64,000 nucleotides of DNA, taken from NCBI GenBank assembly GCA_014529385.2, contig CM043966.1, positions 96,865,087 through 96,929,086 on the forward strand, given 5' to 3'. The notes beneath the pieces are model-generated. The model was not told the origin of the DNA and searched no databases. It saw only the letters and a list, made by a program, of their open reading frames with translations. The stretch comes from Adiantum capillus-veneris. Its lineage: Eukaryota; Streptophyta; Polypodiopsida; Polypodiales; Pteridaceae. Shown here piece by piece: positions 43,954 to 53,682 of this stretch. Every line of letters begins with the position of its first letter. Position 1 is the stretch's first letter. Both the position numbers and the translations under genes were made by a program.

Positions 43954-44792
43954 TTGTGTAGAGTGGGTTGTTTCCCTTTTCCCGTGTCTAAAAATCGCAT
44001 AGGACCCGTCGAAGGTATGTTTATTCCTCGATTTTGCCTCTCGGACTGGATAATCCTGTGGATGACATTGCAGATCATGTGTTGTTGTTCCTCTAGACTA
44101 GTGGCACTAGATGTGGATTGTACAACTTCTAACCAACCCACATGGTATGTGTAGCCCATGTATAGGTCGGTCAAAGTCTCCGTGTGTAGGTCATATTCCC
44201 AATTTTCATTGAGAAATATCCCGTCCAAACTTGGTGTACTAGAGGGTTGCCGTGAGGTGGATGCAATGTTGCTTCCCGTGTTTTGACTTTTAGTCACCGC
44301 TACCTTGGAGGCGACTTTGGAAGGTGGTAGCTCGGTAAGGCCCTCATTAAATAAGGTAGGTAGAATGTCCACGTGGACACTCTGAGGGAGTGTGGGGTCT
44401 ACAGGAGATGTGAATGGTGATTCTACTTCCCCACCCCCTTCGTTTACTTCACTAGCCGTAGGTTCAGAGCGCGTAGCTCTACTAAAAGTTTCCATCAAAC
44501 GGCTAAAAACACTAGTTCCAGGTTGTTGGGACCAACTAGGCACGGTTTCATTTGTTCCCCCGGGGCTTTGTGTAAGATGCTCTTCCATAATATCGTAGTC
44601 AGAGGAAGAGTCGCTAGCCGCTATATTTGGGTCTTGGGTTGCACTACCTTGGGTCCCCGCCAAGGGCGTAGACCCTAGCGTGGAAGGATAGTGAGTACCC
44701 CCGTAAATCGAAGCACTAGCTAGTTGTTCGGACTCTAGCACACGACCAGAGCGTAGATACATGTGCTTTGGGTGCCCTACAAGTGTCGGCAA
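43935..44792 (-). CDS. G1 upstream ORF overlapping gag
   Basis: 285-codon intact ORF, the first ORF after the leader. It begins M-P-T-L-V-G-H-P and contains M-Y-L-R-S-G-R near residue 11, then Ser/Thr/Gly-rich sequence and a more structured end (W-E-Y-D-L-H-T-E-T-L-T-D-L-Y-M-G-Y). It overlaps the start of the gag ORF by 19 bases in another frame. It could be the true N-terminus of gag, joined to it by frameshifting, or a separate accessory protein. I recognise no domain. It is free of stops although the rest of the element is damaged. Confidence 0.65.
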   Translation of the reverse strand: MPTLVGHPKHMYLRSGRVLESEQLASASIYGGTHYPSTLGSTPLAGTQGSATQDPNIAASDSSSDYDIMEEHLTQSPGGTNETVPSWSQQPGTSVFSRLMETFSRATRSEPTASEVNEGGGEVESPFTSPVDPTLPQSVHVDILPTLFNEGLTELPPSKVASKVAVTKSQNTGSNIASTSRQPSSTPSLDGIFLNENWEYDLHTETLTDLYMGYTYHVGWLEVVQSTSSATSLEEQQHMICNVIHRIIQSERQNRGINIPSTGPMRFLDTGKGKQPTLHKWRLPQ

Positions 44793-45500
44793 GTACCCTC
44801 AAAGGTTACTTGCTTTGTTTTGTGGGTGTTTTGCACCCCGTTTTCTTCTTGATTTTTTCTTGTTTTTGATGTTTTTTGAATGTTTGATTTTTTTGATTGA
44901 AGTGTGTGATAGCTCGAAACGAGCGTATCACTTAAAGGGTCGTTGTGTGCTTTACAGCACAATTTTCGGGCATCTGACGTTCCGTTGGTTCTCAAAAAAT
45001 TAATTTTTAGCTACGTGTGAAGCTAAAATTCGTTTTTTTAAAGGCGACTTAGGCCTAGGCCTGAGCGTGAGCTTGGGCTTGGGTCTGGGAGATATTCCCG
45101 ATCCCGGTTCTATTTTTATTTTTTATTTTTTTTAAAGGATAAGGTCGCCACGGTCTGCACGAGAGCACACACACACTCTATCTACCTACTTCTAACTAAT
45201 ATACCTACTCTTACACACTAACACACTCTATTAACTCTCACTAATCTACTTCCTACTTCCTGTACACACATAGAGAATAAACATAGAACCTTTGAAATCT
45301 CTATTAACAAAGAAAACTAACTACCTTAATACACAGAGAATAAACACAGAACCTTTGAAAACTCCATTAACAAAAAAAACACACAGTATAACACCAAATC
45401 CCTCTTCTCAACACACAGACACTCCTTCCTTACCTTTCCTACAATAGAAATTGCACCACGGAGAAGCACAGAGTGCTACTCGAGCTTAATGCACGGCATT
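44793..45500 (-). other. Leader of element G1
   Basis: About 700 bp of untranslated sequence between the primer site and the first ORF, with A- and T-rich tracts and an AC-rich stretch (45165-45420). No coding feature. Confidence 0.65.
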
Positions 45501-45517
45501 CCCCGGCAGCGGCGCCA
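45501..45517 (-). other. Primer-binding site of G1, tRNA-Asp
   Basis: The element strand is TGGCGCCGCTGCCGGGG. The plus strand equals the 3' end of plant tRNA-Asp with one mismatch. It lies four bases inside the 5' LTR. Confidence 0.85.
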
Positions 45518-45521
45518 AAAA

Positions 45522-46128
45522 TGTGCGTGTATGTCGTAGTGTCAATGCAAGGAACTTGCCGATACACCGTGTGCGAGCCACAAATGGCTCCAAGCACACA
45601 ACAAGCCTAAACTAGTAAGCTCAAAGAAGGCGATGGTGTGTCACTCACCGCTCTACGCTTGCTTCGTGGAGGATTCCTCGCCGCGAAGAAGAAGGAGACG
45701 CCGTTACACCGCGCTCAACCGCTTCACCGCCGTCGTGCCTTCGTAATGCTCGATCGCCCACACACTCTCTCTCTCTCACACACACACACACATACACACA
45801 CACACAAGGAGGTGAAGAAGAAGAAGATGGAGATGGAGATGGAGCAAGAGCACTCTTCTATTGCACAAATGAGAGAATGAGTGAATTTTAGGTTTAGTTG
45901 ACTTTTATATGAGCTCGCCCCATTCACACTTGGGCGCCCATGCTTAGCCAACTAATCCCTTGAATGTTCCAGTTAGCGTGCGCCTCTCATCGGCGATCAC
46001 TCTTACCCTTTTCCTATTGGACCGACAAGCCCGGTACCTGGCTCTACCAAATAAATAATATAATGTCCGCCGTAGGTTACAACGTCCATCGTAGGTAATA
46101 GGGTGTCCGTGAGCCGTGACGGTTAACA
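45522..46128 (-). repeat. 5' LTR of element G1
   Basis: 607 bp on the element strand from TGTTAACCG to CGCACA. The inner end is fixed by the primer site; the outer end is inferred from the TGTTAAC start. A TATA box (element strand CATATAAAAG, about 45903-45912) fits a promoter. R/U5 contains CT and CA microsatellites (45765-45806) and many CpGs. Confidence 0.7.
45903..45912 (-). promoter_or_regulatory. TATA box in G1 LTR
   Basis: CATATAAAAG on the element strand, about 220 bp inside the LTR, followed by about 380 bp of R/U5. The position fits an RNA polymerase II LTR promoter. Confidence 0.55.
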
Positions 46129-46656
46129 GGTTTTTAGAGGGAATATTAGTTGGATTCCATGTAAATTAACAAAAATAAAAGGGTTTCCAATTAGCTCAAA
46201 AGGGAAAATGAAGCCAAGTGGTAGGAGGGATGTCAGGTGGAGGGAGTTGGGTTGTGTGAGTTGGGACAAAGCCAGGTGACGAGTCGACTGAGGGGAGGGA
46301 TGAGGTGGCGTAGGTGGCAATCGAAGGCCACTTGATGTCACCGCAACGGAGGAGATAGGCATAGTGGATTTTTGTCATACACAGGCATCATGTTGCATCA
46401 AGCTGGCTCATGCAAGTGACCTCTTCTTTGATCGTGAGATTGCCAGCCCGAAGCCTATATTTGCATGGGAAATCATTTTCATCTTGCTTGATTTGATGGT
46501 TGGGGACCGTGCGGCCAAGGGAGGATTGGATGGAATCCCTAGAGAATCCACCTAATAAAGTGGAGTATAGTCGGTATATAGCACATAAAGCTAGAACAAA
46601 TATAGAGTTCTCATTGGTTAGTCTCATCTCAAAACTTGAAGCTCATGGTCCTTTAC
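46129..46656. other. Unassigned DNA between G1 and the LINE
   Basis: No recognised domain. A plus-strand 63-codon ORF (46364-46555) has no support. The last part (from about 46560) is the target region of the LINE. Confidence 0.4.
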
Positions 46657-46675
46657 AAAAGTGAGTAGTACCACC
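46657..46675. repeat. Left target duplication of the LINE
   Basis: AAAAGTGAGTAGTACCACC, identical to 48915-48933. Confidence 0.92.
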
Positions 46676-46695
46676 TCCTGGACAGAGTCATCTCT

Positions 46696-47193
46696 ATGCA
46701 TCAACACAGGTTTATCAAAGGAAGGTCAATTTATGACAATATCTTGGCAGCAATGGTTGGCATTGAGTACACAACCTTCACAAAGGAGGAGTACATTTTG
46801 CTTCAACTAGACCTGGACAAGGCTTATGATAGGATTATGTGGTCCTTCATTGCATATGTCATGAAATCATTGGCCTTTGGGCCTCACCTTTGTCGACTTA
46901 TACACACTCTGGGTGTCGGCACTCAATCTAAGCTCATATTCAATGATAGAATTGTGGGCTCCTTTGAAGCCAAAATATCTATCAAGCAAGGATGCCCTCT
47001 AGTCCCTCTTCTCTTTGCCATTGGGTCACATCCTTTGATAACGATGCCCGAAGCTGCTGCTCCGTGGGGTGAAATTCAAGGTTTAAATTTTCCCGGCAAT
47101 GACCAACTCCTTGCCAAGATGTTCGCGGATGACTCCCTCCTCTTCTTGAAAGCCAACCCTCAGGTACTCACGAAGGCGCTAGAGATTGTGTAG
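46696..47193 (+). CDS. LINE reverse transcriptase fragment
   Basis: 165-codon open stretch with the core non-LTR RT motifs in order: F-I-K-G-R-S (fingers), L-D-L-D-K-A-Y-D-R (first catalytic Asp), I-K-Q-G-C-P-L (in place of R-Q-G-D-P-L) and F-A-D-D-S-L-L-F (catalytic Asp pair, residues about 141-148). It stops at a TAG at 47191-47193. The remaining ORF2 lies downstream in broken frames. RT copies the LINE RNA at a nick in the chromosome. Confidence 0.85.
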   Translation: MHQHRFIKGRSIYDNILAAMVGIEYTTFTKEEYILLQLDLDKAYDRIMWSFIAYVMKSLAFGPHLCRLIHTLGVGTQSKLIFNDRIVGSFEAKISIKQGCPLVPLLFAIGSHPLITMPEAAAPWGEIQGLNFPGNDQLLAKMFADDSLLFLKANPQVLTKALEIV

Positions 47194-48680
47194 ACATTTG
47201 TTGTGGCTTTGGGGTCAAAGTGTAGTATTGAGAAGTCTAGAGTGATCTCCCTGACGAAAAATGACTCATTTGACCCATCAGTCTAGTCTGGGGAGATTGT
47301 GTCTAAAGGAAGGATATTTTAACATCTGAGTGTCCCCTTGGGGGTGGATGTTACACACAAGCAAAGGTTCCAATAGGTCCTTGAGAAGATCTAGAGAAAA
47401 ATGAGATGGTGGGACTACGTGCTACTTCGCTTCCTGAGTCGGGTCAAAGTGATCAATTCATTTATGCTCCCTTATATTGCCTTCACCAACCCGCTTCTCC
47501 AAATAGCTAAATATAGCAGGAAGGAGTTTTTGAAACCTATTAAAAGACTTTTATGGATGAAAAAGACCAAGCCTCGTCAACATGGCAATGGGAAAAGTGG
47601 GAAGTTATCGCTCAATCGTTAGTTCAAGGTGGCCTCAGAATTCCCAACCCTATTGTTCATGTTGAGGCCATGTGTGCCAAGTTTGTGGTCTCAAAGGAGG
47701 TCAGCGGAAAGGGATCCAGGTGCATGACAAACTATTAGCCCCAAGATGGTCTTCCTTGAGACTGGGTGGCATCAGGGAGAGCTGATGCGAAAGTGCAATA
47801 GAGCAACATGGATATTGGAATGGGGAGCATTTACCAGATACTCTCAGAACTCCATCTTGCATTGGTCCCCTTGGTTGTTTAAAGCTGCTAGTGTAATTCT
47901 GAACCCTTATTGGAGAGAAATTGCTAGAAAGATGAACAATAAAGGAATCCAATGGTTGATACACTTCTGGGATGGGAGCAATAAGTGCTGGAAATCCTCC
48001 GACCAATTGGCTGCCCAATTCTAACTCAATGGCACTGAGAAGATTCCCGTTGATAGAGAGTTAGAAGGCCTCGACAACATTCTGATATAGGAATCTACTT
48101 TTGAGTGGAAAGCTTGGAAATGGCCGATGAGTAGCCATTTCTTTAAAACTCATACCAAGGGTATCTACCTAGTGCTAATGTATGAGGTTGATTGGTTCAC
48201 CCCTTTGAACAAAAAGTGGAAGAAACAATGGTCGGAAGCTCGTTGGGTTGAGGTCACAAAGAACATTTGGAATCCACAGTGGCCTCATTTTATGAAGTTA
48301 TCTCTATGAAAGGTGCTCTAGGGGGACTTTGCCGATAGGCATAAAGATTCAAGAACGTGGTATCGGGTCCGATAGATGCTTAGGGTGCAGATTGGCTAGT
48401 GAAGACCTCACCCACCTTTGCTTGGAATGCCCGACAATTAGAGGCCTGGTAGGAAAGGCATGCACATGGGTACAAAGAACGTGGAAGATACGGTTTTATA
48501 AGAAGGATATGTGCCTTGGTGGGAAACAGTTCCAATGTCCTGCATGTCTAATTGTACTCAAATTGTCAAATAATGTTTCTTCAATAATATCTGGAAGGCC
48601 AGGAACTGCCGTGTTTTTTATAGCGTCCTCTCTGTGGCTAGCTTCTCGGAGATTGTACAAGAAAGTAAGGAGTTAATTTA
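47194..48680 (+). pseudogene. LINE ORF2 C-terminal half, broken
   Basis: Continues the RT thumb (C-S-I-E-K-S-R-V, V-P-L-G-V, a stretch with Y-V-L-L-R-F-L-S-R-V-K-V-I-N-S-F-M-L-P-Y) through several stops. It ends with the zinc-binding region (from 48329): C-L-G-C-R-L-A-S-E-D-L-T-H-L-C-L-E-C, giving C-x2-C-x9-H-x3-C. The order matches plant L1-like elements and the second LINE in this window (13797-14375). Confidence 0.8.
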
Positions 48681-48885
48681 TGTGATAGGTAAAAGGCAAG
48701 ACTCTGATGATTGGCTTAGGGCAACCCTCGCTATCTGATCGACTCATGGTGTTTAAAGGGCTTCTGGTAATAGTACGATATTGCGTACCTCTAACTAGCC
48801 TCTGATGTAAACCCTTCATCTGCTCAAGGCTCGGCATGAACTTGAGGGAGATTTGTATATTTCTTGGTGGCATTCTAATACAATC

Positions 48886-48901
48886 ACTCACAATCGTGAG
48901 T
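48886..48901 (+). other. Terminal hairpin of the LINE 3' end
   Basis: ACTCACAATCGTGAGT can fold into a six-pair stem with the loop AATC, just before the 3' end. Similar hairpins occur at two other LINE-type termini in the window. Confidence 0.6.
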
Positions 48902-48914
48902 TTTGGAGAGGAAA

Positions 48915-48933
48915 AAAAGTGAGTAGTACCACC
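48915..48933. repeat. Right target duplication of the LINE
   Basis: Identical to 46657-46675. Confidence 0.92.
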
Positions 48934-49105
48934 ACTTTTAAGAAAGGTTTCCTCTTAATATCAGTAAAATTGTGCGAAATTTGTGTGACTACTTCCCAGA
49001 GCTTGAACTTCGTAACTTATGACAACATCATAGGAACACCTTGCCTTTTAGAGCTCGAAGATTATATGCGATCACCATAATCTCATGTGTTCTACCAGAG
49101 GAAGT

Positions 49106-49374
49106 TTTGGATAAATTCTCACAATAATTCCCACATTGTGACTTACCTCAACATCATGAGCTTCTGTGAGGGAGGCACCGTATACCTAGCTAGGTACGAT
49201 TGGGGGTAGGGGACCGCCAGCCCCGATGGGGGGGCCGATGGTCCCTTGCCCCCATTCGTACCTAGCTAGGTATACGGTGCCTCTCAAGCAGAAGCTCATG
49301 ATGTTATGCATTGTATGAAAAACACTGAAAAAGACTTTGTTTTCCTACATGCGAAAATTTCTAAATCTTCTTGT
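49106..49374. repeat. Duplicated segment, copy A, with 156-bp foldback
   Basis: Matches 49686-49882 on both sides of a palindrome. The palindrome spans 49150-49305; its arms start AACATCATGAGCTTCT and include ACCTAGCTAGGTA. Inside, copy A has a further ~61-bp G/C-rich segment (about 49218-49254) with its own inverted ends (CGATTGGGGG.. and its complement). Compared with copy B the palindrome is 77 bp longer. Confidence 0.85.
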
Positions 49375-49685
49375 GTATACTTCATCAAGGGAGCCACAAT
49401 TGGAAAAGTGCAAAAGATGCCCTAGCTTGCATCTTTCTTGACTCTAAGGACACATACGCTTTTGTTGAAGTGCAAGAGTATGCAATGAAATGATGGCTAT
49501 TATTCTCTCAAAGGGCATCAAGGCATGTTGAAAGGCTAAAGTGGTCACTTTTTCAGAGTGCTTTTGGAATCTTTGATGGTGGCAACCTCTCTTTTGGTAG
49601 GTAACGCTTTGTTTTGGAATGCATTTGATTGGGGTCGATAGGATAGTTTCATGATCTTTGGGAGGGCAACAAGGGAGGTGCACAA

Positions 49686-49882
49686 GAAGCTTTGAACAAA
49701 TTCTCACAATAATTCCCACATTGAGACTTACCTCAACATCATGAACTTTTGTGAGAGAGGCATTGCATACCTAGCTAGGTATGCAGTGCCTCTCGAGGAG
49801 AAGCTCATGATGTTATGCATTGTATGAAAAACACTGAGAAAGACTCCGTTTTCCTACATGAGAAAATTTCTAAATCTTCTTG
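49686..49882. repeat. Duplicated segment, copy B, with short 79-bp foldback
   Basis: Same flanks as copy A, but the palindrome (49735-49813) is only 79 bp and closes directly at CCTAGCTAGG. It looks either like the state before the inner segment arrived in copy A, or like the state after it was lost. Confidence 0.85.
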
Positions 49883-50290
49883 TGGTGGATAGGGCAAATA
49901 TCCACACACACACAAAAATTAAAAGAATTCTTCTTCCCAAATAGTCAGAGGAAGGACACCATTTCATTTTCCTACCTTTGTGTCAAAAATTAAATAATTT
50001 TCTATTTTCACATTGCTAGTGTATTTCAAGACACGCTTGAAACTTAGCCAAGATTTTGGACTTCTCACCATTTTTAGTAAAAAAAAACACCAACGACGAA
50101 TTTTCTCAGTGAACAATGGATAGTGCTCGTAGATCTTCAAGCCATGGAAGAAGTTATGGCCAAAAAAAAGCTAGGGAAAAGTGCTTGAGATAAGGATACT
50201 TTCTAGTACAGAGAAAGGTTTTGTGGCTTTTTAGAGTATGAATGTAAAGAAAAATCTTTTTGATCCAAACAAATGACAAGGTCTATCCCT
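49883..50290. other. Unassigned DNA
   Basis: AT-rich sequence with short A-runs. No gene or element recognised. Confidence 0.4.
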
Positions 50291-50420
50291 TCTTTTTTTT
50301 GCAAAACTCATAATTGTGAGTGGTTGTATTAGAATGACACCAAGAAATATACAAAACGGCCTCAAGCTCGTGCCGAGCCTTGAGAGGCAAGTGATTACAT
50401 CAAACCCTGGAAATATCTAG
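50291..50420 (-). mobile_element. LINE 3' end fragment (minus)
   Basis: The reverse complement matches the last ~120 bp of the LINE at 46676-48914, including the terminal palindrome (50306-50321), and is preceded by a T8 run that is its poly(A) tail. Extreme 5' truncation. No clear target duplication. Confidence 0.75.
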
Positions 50421-51328
50421 AACCAAAAACCCAGTCCTTGTACTATCCTATGCAAAACTCTGGAGGGTTTGATTAATTGTATTTAGAAAACATTCTAGGT
50501 AGTTTACATGCAATTGATTGCTACAAGAAAATGGAGCTTATGTAAATTTATCTACTAGAATTTTAGCTTCGCCCTAGTGAAATTGCAAAACTATGGTTTG
50601 ATCTTGAAATTATCAAGAAAATTCATACAAACATTACATGGACTAAATATGTTTATTATTATTCATACAAACATTACATGGCCTAAATATGTTCCATTAT
50701 TTCAAAATAGAGATTATTAAAATTCTTCAAAACTCGAGATTTAATATTCACGCGATCGAAATTTTTTGTGATCACAATGTTTTATAATCACATTCATATA
50801 ATCACAATTAACATGATACAAAAAATCCAAAAAGTGGTGATGTGACAACCCACCAAACACCAGTAAGGTTTGTGTAAGTTATGTGTTTTTCTTGAGGAGC
50901 TTAGTAGGAAACTATGTGAACCTTAAACCAAGCACATTGAGAAATGAAAAGTTCCTAGTGGAGTGAATTGGATGGTTTCTATAGATTAAGGGAAAGTCAC
51001 CTCAATATTTAACGTGATCATGTATTTTGAATGTGATCATTCAATGTTATTAATATGTTCACATGTTTGTGATCACGTTACTGAAAACCCTGTTCAAGAC
51101 GCATCGTTCTTTTACCACTCCAATCAAGAGGTCAATTTCATATCTTGAAGGTGATTTTCAATCAATATTTAGCACTCATAATCTCCCCGCTATGTCTTAT
51201 GGTTGAGCATAGGGTGCATTCCAAACAAATGACCATCGATATCCTTCTCAAATGGGACGAGTGTTGATGGGATTGCACCCACACACCCACACTCGCATGT
51301 CGTAGGGGTTGAACCATAGCGAGCGCAT
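50421..51328. other. Unassigned AT-rich DNA
   Basis: No gene. It contains a 40-bp two-copy duplication (50621-50700) and a stretch with repeated AATCACA/GTGATCA words (50750-51080). Confidence 0.45.
50621..50700. repeat. 40-bp tandem duplication (two copies)
   Basis: 50621-50660 is repeated at 50661-50700 with a few differences near the ends of the units. Confidence 0.88.
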
Positions 51329-51350
51329 CAAGAAGTAAGAATGCGGAGTA

Positions 51351-51609
51351 TTTTTACTTCGCGATGTAACCCCAAGGTTGAGGGTTTGAGGCTCATGGGC
51401 TGTGTTTGATGGATGGGTGTTATCAGCTTCTCCATTGGGGGAGTTGTTCCCACTATATGGCCCCTTGTAGGTGTGGTGTGTATAGCAAGTCCAATTGTAA
51501 ATACCCTTGTGGGTGTGGTGTGTGTAGCGAGTCCAGTCCGCTTGTAAATACACAGATATGTATAAAATTCTCCCTACTACCTTCCTCGCATCGATGGCGA
51601 AAAACACAT
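51351..51609 (-). mobile_element. Short insertion with 22-bp target-like repeats (SINE-like?)
   Basis: Direct repeats of 22 bp with one mismatch (51329-51350 and about 51610-51631, core AGAAGTAAGAATG) flank about 260 bp. The left inner edge is a short T run, which would be an A tail on the minus strand. Length and long duplications suit a SINE or a very short LINE. I see no convincing RNA polymerase III A and B boxes. A 42-bp unit is duplicated inside (51462-51503 and 51504-51550). Confidence 0.45.
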
Positions 51610-51631
51610 AAGAAGTAAGAATGGGGAGTAT

Positions 51632-51905
51632 ATATATAAATTAGGGATTTGGACGCTAAAGGAGGGTTTCAAAGGAGGAGGAGGAGGAGAAGCGGCAACA
51701 ATGTTGGAGCCTAGCGGTAAATGTGTTTGTGAGGGTGCATGGACGTCCGGGCTCGTCGAATTGCACTCAAGATGGGAGAAGAAAACGAAGAAATAAATTA
51801 TGAAAATAATTTTGGTGGCTCAAGGAAGTGTAAATGATTGGGGGCTCCCTTTTGGGGGCTTTGGGGGTGGCTGGGCTTTGGGGTGTATTAAAGTGTGGAG
51901 ATAGG

Positions 51906-51943
<38 letters not shown>

Positions 51944-52560
51944 CAATGAAGTGACCAGTGTGTATTTGAGGCAGAGAGCAAATCACAAGCGAGAAAGTGG
52001 GACCTGGGTCAATAGGGTAGGGTAGCATTTGTGCCTCTGGGAACACAGTGAGAGCCAATGAAATGAGAGAGAAAGCGGGCGAAGATGCTGTGGGAGGGTG
52101 TGGGGTGGGTGGACATAAGCGAGTAGCTTATAATAGGCTAGTGGACCAAGCTGCTGTGCGGAGGAGAGGGCGAGCCAATGACAAGCGAGAGAGGGCCAAA
52201 CACACTCTGTGTGTGTGTGTTGGAGGAATCCTTCCAATGGGTGGATGCCAAGTGGTAGAGAAGCCCACGGGGGAGTGCTTCGCTTTAGGCCGGCACTTTG
52301 GATGTTTGGATTTTGGGGTTGGCCCGCACCACCCGAAACACGGACGCTACGTACTCCAGGCAACGACAAATGAAGCCCACCCCCCACAAGGCCAGGGCCC
52401 AAGCCTTCGCCCCTCTGCCAGCGACGCCATCTTCTCCCCGCCGTACTCAATTTCGCTCACAAACGATAGAGCAGCCACCAATCTCCACAGAGGGGAAGGA
52501 CGCCTCCGAGCGCGAGAGATGTTTTTGTTTAGGCTGCTTACACACCCACACTTTGCCTGC
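51632..52560. other. GC-rich island of unknown role
   Basis: Distinctly richer in G+C and CpG than its surroundings, with a (GA)n run at 51909-51942 and a short (TG)n. Overlapping long ORFs on both strands are likely by-products of composition. A minus-strand ATG in good context (GAAGATGGCGTCGC, about 52425) opens only a 27-codon frame. It could be a promoter/first-exon region of a real gene or an LTR; no paired repeat was found. Confidence 0.4.
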
Positions 52561-53169
52561 CCATCATTTTTGGGGATGGGCCGTCAAGCCTTTACACACC
52601 AATGTTTTCTATTTTTTAAAAGTGAGATTTTTGACAACGGATGTCCGTAGCTGTTTTTTAAAAAAGAATAACAAAATTACACTAATAAAAAGGAAAGAGA
52701 TTACAAGTACCCCTGAGGAAGGACATGGGACATCCTGGCCAATAGAGAAGCAGAGAGATATTACAAATCGTGATGCAGAGAAAGATTATGTCCGTAGCTT
52801 GTTGGTTTGTAGCCTTTACTAGATCGCATTGGCAAGAGGTCCATCCCTGCCCGAGCTTGGGCAGGGAGTCTTGACTGCCCAAAAAAACTTTCGCTTCCCA
52901 TATCATGCCACGAATGGTTTGAAGGTTTTTTGACAGTTGGCTTCCACATCTACACACCCAACTTTGAGCACGCGGTGTGTAAACAGTCTTAGTTCAAAGC
53001 ACATACGTAATTTGTGTATGCATATTTCATGCATTATACAAATATACATTTACAAATCAAAACCTAGGTTGATTTTCGAGGGGCACTCAAATTTCCAAGC
53101 TTTCTCACATTTTCACACGTCCCAAAATGGGTAAAATGGAGGAACCTTGATTTAGGTCTCCCCAATCTC
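52561..53169. other. Unassigned DNA left of element B1
   Basis: No gene. The last ~15 bases match the flank of the LTR-like repeat near 3957-3972. Confidence 0.4.
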
Positions 53170-53396
53170 TGTTACCATATACATGTGGTAGTGATGTGTG
53201 TGAACACACTAGGACCGCCAGGGCATTTTTTCCCTCTTTAGGAGGTTTTTTTCCCCATGCATTGTATATACGCCCATCACTCTAGGGCTATCTATTTTTC
53301 CATTGCACACTAAGTAACACACTCTCTATTGTGTGCCTTGAGCTTCCTTCGTCTTCCCCAAGCTGTGTGCGTTTCTCTGCAACCCTAATTCCAACA
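53170..53396 (+). repeat. 5' LTR of element B1
   Basis: 227 bp, TGTTACCATATACATG to ATTCCAACA. A TATA-like TGTATATAC lies at about 53264. Confidence 0.92.
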
Positions 53397-53398
53397 AT

Positions 53399-53410
53399 TG
53401 GTATCAGAGC
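53399..53410 (+). other. Primer-binding site of element B1
   Basis: TGGTATCAGAGC, exact initiator tRNA-Met site, two bases after the 5' LTR. Confidence 0.92.
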
Positions 53411-53682
53411 AGGTCACGTCCTCCCGGGCTTAGTCGCCAGCTGCTCCAGCACACGCCTGCTCACTTTCTCCGATTTCAGTGAGCTTTTGATTTGGGCCTC
53501 CGTTTCCACTACAGGCAGTACTGTACAGGCTATTTCGTCATTTTGTGCAGAATTTCTGTCAGTGTCGTTTTCTGCATAATAGGTGCTTTATAGTCTTCTA
53601 CGGTTTGTGCTATATAGCACATGTTGTTCCTGCTCCGTTTCTCCTATTTTCACGCAGTTTTCACATCAAGTGCAGCATTTAC

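Larger units (their letters stand above)
36009..46128 (-). mobile_element. Ty3/gypsy LTR retrotransposon G1 (3' LTR not found)
   Basis: About 10.1 kb on the minus strand: 5' LTR (45522-46128), tRNA-Asp primer site, leader, an upstream ORF, gag with four zinc knuckles, protease, a long linker, RT (core deleted), RNase H, integrase, a second protease-like domain and a basic tail. The order protease-RT-RNase H-integrase is that of Ty3/gypsy. No chromodomain is seen after integrase. Long frames interrupted by single stops indicate limited decay. With only one LTR there is no target duplication and no LTR-based age. Confidence 0.82.
46676..48914 (+). mobile_element. 5'-truncated LINE with perfect 19-bp target duplication
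   Basis: Bounded by identical 19-bp direct repeats. It starts inside the RT domain (L-L-D-R-V-I-S-M-H-Q-H-R-F-I-K-G-R-S, the conserved RT finger) and runs through the rest of ORF2 to a 3' UTR of about 240 bp. This is the normal product of target-primed reverse transcription that stopped early. Near the 3' end is a 16-nt palindrome (48886-48901), then a short A run. A second, shorter copy of the same 3' end lies in opposite orientation at 50291-50420. Confidence 0.9.

Noticed and set aside
49150-49305. Large hairpin as a terminator or a CRISPR-type repeat
   Set aside because: Plant nuclear context, two related foldback copies in duplicated DNA and no spacer array. A foldback repeat fits better.
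51983-52822. Overlapping ORFs of 155-200 codons on both strands
   Set aside because: All lie in the GC-rich island where stops are rare. No motif, and both strands are equally open.
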